This document shows, piece after piece, positions 1 through 9,137 of a DNA stretch of 64,000 nucleotides. Origin of the DNA: Juglans regia (Eukaryota > Streptophyta > Magnoliopsida > Fagales > Juglandaceae); NCBI RefSeq assembly GCF_001411555.2, contig NC_049901.1, positions 38,844,964-38,908,963 of the forward strand, in the 5' to 3' direction. Numbering within the stretch: the stretch's first letter is position 1; every line of letters begins with the position of its first letter. Both the position numbers and the translations under genes were made by a program. The notes beneath the pieces were generated by a model, which was not told where the DNA came from, ran no database searches, and saw only the letters and a program-made list of their open reading frames with translations.

Positions 1-1755
1 TGTCAACTGCAGGAAAGGAGGTGTTAATTAAGGTCATACTTCAAGCAGTCCCAACTTATACTATGAGTGTCTTTTTGCTCCCAAAAATACTTTTTCATGA
101 GCTTAATAGTATGTTTGCCAAATTCTGGTGGTGTAATCAGAAAACCAGAAAAGGGGTACATTGGAGCAGTTGGGACAACAAAAACAAAAAGGTGGGCTTG
201 GGTTTAGGAATGTGGAGTGTTTCAACTTAGCATTACTTGCCAAGCAAGGATGGAGATTTCTGAATAACCCTTCTAGTCTAGTGGCTCAGATTTACAAGCA
301 GAAATATTTTAGAGACTCATCCTTCCTGAGTGCCAAGCTAGGTAGCAGACCTTCACTAATCTGGAAAAGTGTTTGGCAGGCATCTGATCTGATCAAGGAA
401 GATTTGAGGTGGAGGGTGGGGAATGGAAGAAGTATTAAAATATGGGGGGACAAATGGTTAACAACTCCTTCATCCTTTAGAGTTCAGTCCCTAGTTTCGA
501 GATTGCTTAAGGAGGCAAAGGTTGAGGAACTGATTGTGCAAGAGGATAGGGTATGGAATGAAGCCTTAATCAGAGACTTATTTGGTGAGGATGAGGTGAA
601 TCAGATTCTTAGTTTACCTTTGAGTAAGATGGATTCTGAAGACAAATTGGTATGGGGCCCTTCTCAAAAAGGCCAATTCTCAGTTAGAAGTGCTTATTAT
701 CTTGAACTGGAAAGGAAGAGAAGTATTAAAGGGGAATCTTCTAATGAGAAGGAAGATGACCAAATATGGGTTAAGATATGGCAATTGGATGTACCAAGCA
801 AAGTCAAACAGTTTTTATGAAGAGCTGGGAATAAATTTCTGGCCACTAGATCTAATTTGTTGACCAAGAAACTGGTAGAGAATGATGTATGCCCAATTTG
901 TAAGGAGCAAAAGGAATCTATTATGCACGTGTTGTGGCAGTGTGCTGCTACTAATGATGTCAAGTTTGAGACTTGCTCTAAAATCCAAAAGTGGAATACT
1001 AGTGAGGGCAACCTGCTGGAACTGATAGAGAAGCTGATGCAGAAATTAGCTAAAGAGGAAATGGAGGAGGTGGTTTTGATTATGTGGAACATATGGATAA
1101 GAAGAAACCAGTTTGTTTTTGAAAACAAATTTATATCTCTTAGTCAGGTTATCAATGCAACAAGGAAGCAGATTAGAGATTTTAAAATGGCTCAACCAGA
1201 GATAGAAAAGAACTTTCATAGCAGCAATATAGGGAGACAAACGAGATGGAAGAAACCTAACAGAGGTCAGGTGAAAGTAAACTGGGATGTAGCCATTGAT
1301 AAAAAAAAAGAAAAAAATGGGAATTTGTGTAGTCATGAGGGATGAAATGGGGGAAGCACTAACGGCCTACTGCGATCAAAAGAAATATGTGCAACACTCT
1401 TGCAACAGCAAGATGTATGGCACTTTGGAAAGCTATAGAGATCAGCAGGGATCTTGGTTTTTTCAAAGTCTTGTTCGAGGGTGAGGCACAAAATATTGTG
1501 AAAGCAATTAATGAAGACAACACTGACTATCCTATCTATGTGAGTATAATTCAAGATGCCAAGAAGATATTACAACAGCAGCAAGGATGGAAGGTGCAGT
1601 ATGTTCATAGGACATCAAATGAAGTGGCTCATAAATTAGCAAAGAAAGCTTTATGTTTGGAATCAGAACTTATTTGGATGGAAGATATGCCAACTTTTAT
1701 TTCTGATAGTCTAGACAAGGACAAGCAATGTATTGATGACATTATTCAAAGTTAA
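1..1755 (+). pseudogene. L1-type LINE ORF2, 3' part (RT C-terminus, zf-RVT, RNase H)
   Basis: Decayed reverse transcriptase of a plant L1-like non-LTR retrotransposon. The window edge cuts off its 5' part. Frame by frame one reads the RT thumb region (VLIKVILQAVPTYTMSVF), then the plant LINE stretch GGLGFRNVECFNLALLAKQG and the segment ending WGDKWLTTPSSF. A zinc-binding RT-associated domain (zf-RVT, CPICKEQKESIMHVLWQC) follows near 889-945. Last comes a plant RNase H-type domain (RVT_3) with NWDVAIDKK near 1279, FKVLFEGEAQNIVKAI near 1464 and the terminal HRTSNEVAHKLAKKAL near 1605-1650. Broken by frame changes near 200, 1320 and 1400 and by an in-frame TGA at 818-820, so it cannot make one protein. 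Ends with a stop near 1755. Confidence 0.88.
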
Positions 1756-2057
1756 TACACAGATATATGATTCTTGATTCAAAAACAAAAACACAAAACA
1801 ACAAGATCACCTGTGAAGACAAAACATGAAGAATCTCTTGTACTTTTCTCAACAAAGATGAACCATGAAGATAAAGAAGATGATGAAATGGAAAAGATGA
1901 CAACGAAGAAGAAATAATAGGTAAGGAGATTCGGGGAGATCAAAGACAAAAAGAGAGGGAGATGAAAAAAAAATAGAGAGGGATATGAGAAGAAGAAAGT
2001 AAGAGTGAAAGAATGATCTCAAAACTCTATGGAATTCTAATGACATCAATTCGAATC
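1756..2057. other. LINE 3' flank, no gene seen
   Basis: A-rich and GA-rich sequence between the LINE stop and the left LTR of the gypsy element. It is probably the LINE 3' untranslated tail. I see no coding region or structured RNA in it. Confidence 0.5.
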
Positions 2058-2673
2058 TGTTATGGGTCTAACTTCTGTGTATGATTGTAATGGCGTGAAT
2101 AAAATGGTTTATAATGGAATTTGAACTTAATGTAATAAATAAGATGGAATGAATGAAAGATATTTGTGAAATTGGAAATGAGAATTGGAGAATGTATTGA
2201 TATTAGGGTTGATTCGAGGCAATTCCTTAACCTCCAGAGTGTTCCAGCACAAGTAAATTTCCAAATATCCCTTCTGAATTCCCCCCATTTCCCTCATATC
2301 CCACGCAACGATGACTAACATAACCACTGGCTAAAAAACACGTGTAAGTAAATAACCGACTACAAGGAAATAAAATGACTACATGGAACTAAAACTACTA
2401 CAGGAATTCAAATGCCATTATTCTAAGAAATGGAACACTGCCTTCTATTGGCTGATCATCCCTCAAAATGGTGTGCTTCAAGGTGACTACTGAACCACTC
2501 TTACCTCCCTAAAATGGTGTGTCTCACACTTCCTTAAATGTTGTGTCTTTAGTTCCTCTTCACTTTAGCCTTCTTTCCCCATCTCGGTAGAAACACTTTG
2601 TCTTCTTCCTCTTCACTTTGATTGAGCCCTCCTCTTCTCCCCTCTTGCTTCGCTTCCATGGACAGCCATAACA
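2058..2673 (-). repeat. 3' LTR of the gypsy element
   Basis: 616 bp, starts TGTTAT and ends ATAACA, and is nearly collinear with 7216-7814. It differs from that copy by scattered substitutions and small indels, so the insertion is not very recent. On the element's strand it follows directly after the purine tract at 2674-2687. Confidence 0.92.
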
Positions 2674-2687
2674 CTCTCTCCCCCTTT
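2674..2687 (-). other. Polypurine tract
   Basis: On the - strand the bases abutting the 3' LTR read AAAGGGGGAGAGAG, a pure purine run. This is the expected plus-strand primer of an LTR retrotransposon. Confidence 0.8.
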
Positions 2688-2717
2688 AAGAACCTTGCCC
2701 ACAAGGTGAGGGTAAAG

Positions 2718-3101
2718 TTATTGCATCTTCCATAAAAGGTCCCAACTGTTGTCTTCGTGTGAGGCCCCGACCCACTTAATCAACACTCCTATAATGGCAC
2801 AATGTTCTTTCCATTTGAGTCGTAGCTCTAAAATTGCCTTAGGCTTGGGTTGGATCTCACCATGGACATTCACGGGTGGTAGTGAGAGAATGCGTTGGAT
2901 CCGAGTTCCAAGTTTCCTTTTGAGGTAGGATAAATGGAAGACAAGGTGGATTTGAGATGTGGTTGGTAAGTCAAGGTGGTAGGCCACTTTCCCCATCTGT
3001 TGGACCACCTGGAAAGGCCCTAGAACTACGTGGACAACTTTAAGTTGTGTCGAGCAGTTAGGGATTTTTACCTGTAGGGCTGCAATTGGAGGTAAATCCA
3101 A
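2718..3101 (-). pseudogene. Gypsy integrase C-terminus and chromodomain
   Basis: The 127-residue frame contains [19 protein letters not shown], then IHLVFHLSYLKRKLG, the usual link between gypsy integrase and chromodomain. It ends with a chromodomain-like segment whose recognisable parts are VLIKWVGASHEDNSWD and a terminal aromatic/basic stretch. Chromodomains of this kind guide integration to marked chromatin in chromoviruses. The segment lies inside one unit of a local duplication (see 2936-3800). Confidence 0.82.
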
Positions 3102-3800
3102 TCCCTTTCTTCGAATTCCCTTTCAGTTCATCTTTGATCTACATAAAGTTTCATTCTTTGCTGTGTGAATTCCAAATTTTCCTTAAAATAGACATCTTGG
3201 TCGAAGTGTGGTATGAACTATTATACCACCACTCGGCCATTGGCAACCCCTGAACCCATCCCGTAGGTTTATACCTTGCATAACTCCTCAAATATCCCTC
3301 CAGACACTTGTTTAAGGCCTTGGTTTGTCCTTCTGTTTCTGGATGGTCTAAACCTGCTTAAGTTTCATTTTTAGGCAGTAGACATGGAAGATGGGGTGGA
3401 TCTGAGATGTGGCTGGTAAGTCAAGGTGGTAGGCCACCTTCCCCAACTATTGGACCACCTGGAAGGGCCCATAGAACCGCAGGGACAACTTTAAGTTGTG
3501 TTGAGTTGCTAGGAATTTTTGCCTAGAGGGCTGCAATCGGAGGTAAACTCAATCCCCCTCTTCGAAATCCCTTTTAGTTCAACTTTGATCTGCATAAAGT
3601 TTGATTCTTTGCTATGTGAATTCCAAATTTTTCTTAAAGGATACATCTTGGTCGAAGTGTGGTATGAACTATTATACCACCACTCGGCTATTGGCAACCA
3701 CTGAACCCATCCCTTAGGTTTAGACCCTGCATAAGTCCTCAAATATCCCTCCAAACACTTGTTTAAGGCCTCAGTTTATCGTTATGTTTCTAGATGGTAA
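2936..3800. repeat. Tandem duplication of about 450 bp inside the gypsy pol region
   Basis: The sequence beginning near 2936 (GTGGATTTGAGATGTGG and GTAAGTCAAGGTGGTAGGCC) is repeated beginning near 3386 with few differences. The copies stay collinear through the CCACCACTCGGC motif (about 3227 and 3677) up to about 3360 and 3800. The duplicated piece covers the integrase C-terminal region, so the pol frame was already broken or was broken by this event. Confidence 0.85.
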
Positions 3801-4350
3801 GCTTAGCTATAATTGAATGATGTCCCTTGTAATTCAAATAGGGTTCTCCAGAAAGAACTAAGGAAGATTGGGTCTTGATCTATTATGATTGATTTAGGAA
3901 GGCCATGTAGCTTAAACACGTCTTTGAGAAACATTTGGGCCACAACAGCAGTTGTGTAAGGATGAGAGAAGGCCACGAAATATTTTGTTAACCTGTCAAC
4001 TACTAAAAGAACAACATTGGCCCCTTGTGATACTGGTAACCCTTCAATGAAATCTAGGGAAATCTCTTCCCAAGCCTACTGTGGAATGAGAAGAGGTTGG
4101 AGGAGTCCAGGAAAGGGAACTGTCCCAGCCTTGTTGACCTGACACAAATCACATTCAAGAACTATTTTTTTTTATGTCCTTCATCCCCTTCCAGATGAAA
4201 GCCCTTTTGGCCCATTGGTACATTTGGAGGTACCCCGAATGATCTGCTTGTGGGTCTTCATGTATAAACTGTAAGACCTTCCCTTTAAATGAAGACTGAG
4301 GGTCTATCACAAATATGCCCGCCCCTCTTGAGTAGTAGACCTTACTGGAG
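3790..4350 (-). pseudogene. Gypsy integrase core remnants
   Basis: Reverse frames give the H2C2-like segment HEDPQADHSGYLQMYQWAKR near 4180-4270. Next comes the catalytic core, with phrases such as GANVVLLVVDRLTKYFVAFSH (about 3970-4030) and LHGLPKSIIIDQDP (about 3860-3910), the latter holding the second core Asp. Several stops interrupt it. Family: retroviral-type integrase, rve. Confidence 0.8.
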
Positions 4351-4888
4351 AATAAGCGTTTTTGGGGCCTCTTGATTAGTCTAGAGCTTGGACAATATGT
4401 CCCTCAACTCAGGTGAGTTCGAGTAGCTCATTTTGAGCTCGTGTATCCAATTTGAGGTTGGAAAAGAGATGTCTGCCAGCATCCCTTCAGGCTGTGGTTA
4501 TAGTTCATATTTCTTGGAAAGAGCATCTGCAACCTTATTTTTCTTACCCTTTTTGTACTCAATTCGAAAGTTGTAGCCCATAAGCTTTTTAACTCACTTT
4601 TGTTGTGCTATTGTCCCAACCTATTGCTCCAAAAGAAACTTTAGAACCTGCTGATCCATTTTAATGATAAAAGCTTGGCCCAATAAGAAGGGCCGCCACC
4701 TTTGCACTACTGTGACAAGGGCTAGCAACTCCTTTTCATAGGTGGAAAGGGCAAGGCCCTTGCCCTTTAAGGCCTTGCTCAAATATGCAATAGTATCCCC
4801 TTTGCATTAGGACAACCCATATCCCACAGCTGCTTGCATCACATTCAATAGTGAAAGGTTGGGAGAAATCTGGTAATCTGAGGGTTGG

Positions 4889-5831
4889 TTACAACAATTT
4901 CAAGGTCCTAAATGCCTGGGCAGCACTATCATCCCATGTGAATGCATTCTTCCTTAAGAGACTAGTTAATGGGGCTACAATCAGCCCATACCCCTTGATG
5001 AATTTTCGGTAATAACCTGTTAAGCCCAGGAATCCCTGCAAGGAGTTAGTGTTTCTGGGCACTGGCCACTCCAATATTGCAGCCACCTTCTTAGGGTCAA
5101 CTTTACCCCATCTCCAGTCACAATATGCCCCAAATAGTTTACTTCAGCCATGCCAAAGAGGCACTTAAACCTCTTAGCATACAAGTTATGATGAGCTAGA
5201 GTTTCCAGGACCCGTTTTAAATGACCCACATGTTCATCCATGCTACTACTGTAAACAAGAATGTCATCGAAAAAGACCAGTATAAACATTCTTAAAAAGG
5301 ATTTAAAAATTGTGTTCATCCACCCCTGAAATATGGAAAGGGCATTGGTAAGCCCACCAAAATCTCGTAGCGGCCTTCATGGGTTCGGAAGGCCGTCTTT
5401 GGTACATCTTTAGGCACCAACTTGATTTGGTGGTAACTGGACCTTAGGTCGAATTTAGAGAAAACCACTACCCCGTTTAGCTCATCTAATAATTCATCAA
5501 TTACAAGGATGAAAAATTTGTCCTTCACCATTTCCTTATTTAAGTCCTTGTAATCCACGCATAAATGCCAACTTCTATCTTGTTTTCTTACTAATAGCAC
5601 AGGAGACGAGAAGGGACTTGAGCTGGGCCTAATCACACCTGCCTTAAGTAGTTCAGTAACAATCTTTCCTATCTTTGCCTTCTGGTAATGAGGACACATG
5701 TAGGGCCTAGTAGATATAGAGCAAGTTCCCTCTTTCAATATTATTTTGTAGTCGTGGGTTCTCTTTGAGGGTAACCCTACGGGCTCTTGAAACACCTGTT
5801 TAAAGTTGCATAATCTCTCGGCACCACACAA
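4889..5831 (-). pseudogene. Gypsy reverse transcriptase and start of RNase H
   Basis: Two overlapping - strand frames joined by a frameshift near 5316. The first holds the RT palm and fingers: LLKAGVIRPSSSPFSSPVLL, CVDYKDLNKEMVKDKF and FSKFDLRSSYHQIKL. The second holds the catalytic FFDDILVYS and the thumb piece VNYLGHIVTGDGVKL. A third frame, 4889-5086, continues with FLGLTGYYRKFIKGYG and FTWDDSAAQAF, which lead into RNase H. This is standard Ty3/gypsy RT. RNase H traces continue in broken frames to about 4560. Confidence 0.9.
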
Positions 5832-6176
5832 AATTAAACTTGTGGATATCTCTAGGGACTAAATGTAAGAAAGCCCCTTCCCCTTGTTAAGAGTGTGCCA
5901 CATGTTTTTCTTCTTTCCCTCATCAAAAGTAGTCTCCATCAATTTCAGTCCTCTTAACCCTAGCACATGTGCCTTCCACTGGAACTTCATATGTAAACTA
6001 GAGAAATCCCATGTAATAGGCCTTAGTGTCTTAAGCCATTGTACCCTTAGGACAACAACACATCAAGCTAAAGGTAGAACATCAAATGAAAGGCAAAAAT
6101 TAGTACCTTTTATATTTGTCAACACACTGTTGCAACTACCCATACTTTGCAGAATTTCACCATTTGCAACCCGAAC

Positions 6177-6464
6177 CTAAAGCCTTCCAGCCCCAACAAT
6201 ACGTAGTTTATTTTTGCTAACAACCGAAGGATCAAAGAAATTGTGGATGCTTCCTGAATCCACCAATATTACCACCAATATTACTTCCTTGAAACAAATA
6301 GATTTTAGGAGACTTACATGAGAGGGATTCCATTTCTCCTCATAATAGTAGCACAACCCTCTCTTCCTCTTCTCATCCATCTGTGCTAAAGAAATCTGTT
6401 TCCCTGGATAAAATGGCTTATGTCCACGTACTAGTATTTGAATAGATTGAGGTCTAGGATTCAA
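6177..6464 (-). pseudogene. Gypsy aspartic protease remnant
   Basis: The frame contains LVDSGSIHNFFDPSVV. This is the retropepsin active-site DSGS followed by the HNF motif typical of plant gypsy elements. Upstream in the same frame, CYYYEEKWNPSH resembles a zinc knuckle (CYNCDEKW.PGH in relatives) that has lost cysteines. Confidence 0.78.
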
Positions 6465-6639
6465 ATTAGAACTAGATTGGCCACTATACTTCTCCCCCTG
6501 ACTTTTGGCAGATTTCTTTGCACTGGCAAGTACTCCTCATGTATTTTGGCTAATCCAAATGCAACATTAAAGCTAATTGGGTTCAACATTCGTATGGGAA
6601 GTCAAATTTCATCTTTCAACCCACTCAAAAAATAACTTA

Positions 6640-7192
6640 GCTTGTGGGTTTCCAAAAGGCCCTTAAGTTTGTTTGAGAGTGCTTCGAATTGAGCCTTATA
6701 GGCCACCACAATAGTAACTTGTTTCAACTAGTGCTTCCATTGAATCATCATAGGTTGTTGGTCCAAATCAAATTAGTAAGGCTCTAGTAAATGTTTCCTT
6801 TGTTATATTGACCTCCCTCTGATGCATCTTGATACCATACTATGCTTCTCCCTCCATGTAATATGATGCTATTAATAACCTTTGTGTAGATGGTGTTTAA
6901 TGGTAATCAAAATAGTGAGAGGCTTTAAAGACCCAACCTACTGGGTTGTCCCCATTGAAATGAGGAAAGTCCATATGCACTCCCCTTTGGAATCCCCTAT
7001 GTAGGTCCTGAGGCTCCACACCTGGTGGAAGTTTGGATCGCGCTGAACTACTTGAGCCTGGTTGGTCACTAGGGTTCGAACCATCTCTGTAAGTTGGGCA
7101 ATGTCTTCTCTCATGGCCTGCATTTGTTCCTCTTGGGCATGTTGGCGTTGAACCAGCTCATGATGTTTGGATCTGGTACTCTCAGCCATCAA
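6640..7192 (-). pseudogene. Gypsy gag remnant
   Basis: Begins with MAESTRSKHHELVQRQHAQE, a charged, coiled-coil-prone gag N-terminus just inside the 5' LTR. A frameshift near 6950 is followed by the conserved gag core (FPHFNGDNPVGWVFKA) around 6900-6960. Further broken frames continue to about 6640. No intact gag is present. Confidence 0.7.
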
Positions 7193-7197
7193 GGATC

Positions 7198-7214
7198 GGT
7201 GCTACTGATACCAA
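7198..7214 (-). other. Primer-binding site, initiator Met tRNA type
   Basis: One base inside the 5' LTR, the - strand reads TTGGTATCAGTAGC. This matches the TGGTATCAGAGC complement of plant initiator tRNA-Met apart from a small change after CAG. Confidence 0.8.
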
Positions 7215-7215
7215 T

Positions 7216-7814
7216 TGTTATAGGTCTAACTTTTGTGTATGATTGTAATGGAATGAATGGATGGTTTATAATGGAATTTGAACTTAATGTAATAATTAAG
7301 ATGGAATGAACGGAAGATATTTGTGAAATTGAAAATGAGAATTGGAGAATGTATTGATATTATGGTTGATTCAAGGCAATCCCTTAACCTCCAGAGTGTT
7401 CCAGCACAAGCAAATTTCCGGATATCCCTTTTGAACTCTCCCCACTTCCCTCATATCCCCCTCAGGGATGACTAACATAACCACTGGCTAAAAAATAACC
7501 GACTAAAGGAAACAAAACGACTACATGGAAATAAAACTATTACAGAAATTCAAATGTCGTTATTCTAAGAAATGAAATGATGCGTTCTACTGGCTAGTCA
7601 TCCTGCAAAACGGTGCGCTTCAATTCAACTACTGAACCCCTCTTACCTCCTTAAAACGGTGTGTCTCACACTTCTTTAAATGTTGTATCTTGAGTTTCTC
7701 TTCACTTAGCCTTTTTCTCCCATCTCGACAGAAACACTTTGTCTTCTTCCTCTTCACTTTGATTGAGCCCTCCTCTTCTCACCTTTTGCTTTGCTTTTAT
7801 GGAGGGCCATAACA
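7216..7814 (-). repeat. 5' LTR of the gypsy element
   Basis: 599 bp, TGTTAT...ATAACA, partner of 2058-2673. On the - strand it comes first and is followed by the primer-binding site. Confidence 0.92.
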
Positions 7815-8289
7815 TAATATATTTTTTTTATAAGAAAAGTGTTACATTTATTTATAAGTAGCTTAAAACTGGACAAATGGGTATTTGACTTACCATCGGC
7901 TCATATACACAAAATTGGGAAAAGAAAAAAAAAACCATTTGCCTACTTGACCAATGATAATGGGTGTGCTATCCATTCATTATCTAATGAGTTGGACACT
8001 TTAGACAGGTAAGCTCGGTCTGGCTGACCTATCGCCCACTGCTAAAATAAAATGCGGGTATTTTAGAACTAGAAAGTAATGATAGAAAGTGGCAATTCAT
8101 AAGACTTTGCACAATGTAGTAAACCCAACAACTTATTTTGCTATTAATACTATTATTTTTTTCTTAAGAGCCATGCATTATTAGTTTAAAATTCAAATAG
8201 AGAATAACTTTATTAAGAAGAATCAAATAATCAGTCATTACAGTATTTTTCATTCAACACTGAATTCAGAATCTGTATAGGACCTTCCT
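7815..8289 (-). other. Probable 3' tail of the large LINE
   Basis: A T-run (about 7823-7831) followed by TATAAG on the + strand would be an A-tail on the - strand, which fits the 3' end of the LINE that ends its ORF near 8290. No other feature is seen. The assignment is an inference. Confidence 0.4.
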
Positions 8290-9137
8290 CTATCTATACC
8301 TTTTCTTCAGAAAAAGAAAGGGTAGCTTTGCAAGCTTGTGGGCTACACTATTAGCTTTAAATGTGAAACTAACACTCCGGCTTAGTCTTTCATAAAGCAT
8401 ACTCCTTGCATTATCAATCAAAGTGTCATAGTCTGTGCAAAGTTCCTCATTATTGTTTGTTGCCTTAACTACCATCTGGGAGTAACCTTCCAAAACCACA
8501 CTTGTCAACCCCAATTCTATGCATAAAACCAATGCCCTTCGTAAAGCAAGAGCTTTAGCTATGGTTGGTTTCATGATGTGATTAATATTTCAGCATAGAA
8601 AGGCCAAGATATTCCCTTCATCATCTTTGATTATGACTCCAATTCCCACTTTCTTTGATGAGATATCCACATTAGCATCCCAATTTGCTTTAACTAACCT
8701 ATCATGAGGCTTCTTCTAGTTAATTAGGTTTCTGTCAGTACTTATTGAGTGTCTGTTATCTTGTTGGTGGATTTGAGCTTTAATGAGTTGATCGAGTCCT
8801 TTTTTGCAGCTTGAAACACCATTATGGGATGCCCAAACTTATTTTCAAAAATTAGAGAATTTCTTCTTATCCATATCCTTCTCATTGTATATGCCACCAA
8901 CTCTACCTCCTCATCCATCAACCTCACATTCAACTTCTTCCTTAAATCTAAGAAATTTTGTATTTGTACTGGACCACTTTTGAATTGGACTATTAGGTTC
9001 AATCCAAACATCAGTTGTTGCAGGATAGCTCCACAATGCATGGATAATTGACTCTTATTCTCTATCACATATTGGACACAAGTTAGTATCAATGATATTC
9101 TTCTTAAAGACATTAAGTCTAGTTGGGAGTATGTCAT
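8290..9137 (-). pseudogene. LINE RNase H-type domain and zf-RVT
   Basis: The 94-residue frame (8574 to 8290) carries ALALRRALVLCIELGLTSVV, then VVLEGYSQMVVKATNN and the ending SFTFKANSVAHKLAKL. This is the plant LINE C-terminal RNase H fold (RVT_3). Upstream, 9137-8742 carries a zf-RVT remnant with cysteines and the IRRNSLIFENKF motif that usually precedes RNase H. Confidence 0.82.

Larger units (their letters stand above)
2058..7814 (-). mobile_element. Ty3/gypsy chromovirus-type LTR retrotransposon, full length, decayed
   Basis: Two near-identical LTRs (2058-2673 and 7216-7814), each bounded by TGTTAT...ATAACA, enclose about 4.5 kb. Read on the - strand the order is primer-binding site, gag, aspartic protease, RT, RNase H, integrase, chromodomain, polypurine tract. 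This is the Ty3/gypsy order with a chromodomain at the end, as in plant chromoviruses. Every domain carries stops or frameshifts, so the copy is not autonomous. I could not match a 5-bp target duplication: GAATC lies before 2058 and TAATA after 7814. Flank mutation or recombination between copies may explain this. It is not a pararetrovirus, because integrase, chromodomain and LTRs are present. Confidence 0.92.

Noticed and set aside
2058..7814. Endogenous pararetrovirus as an explanation for the RT/RNase H region
   Set aside because: LTRs, integrase, chromodomain, initiator tRNA-Met site and purine tract identify a Ty3/gypsy element.
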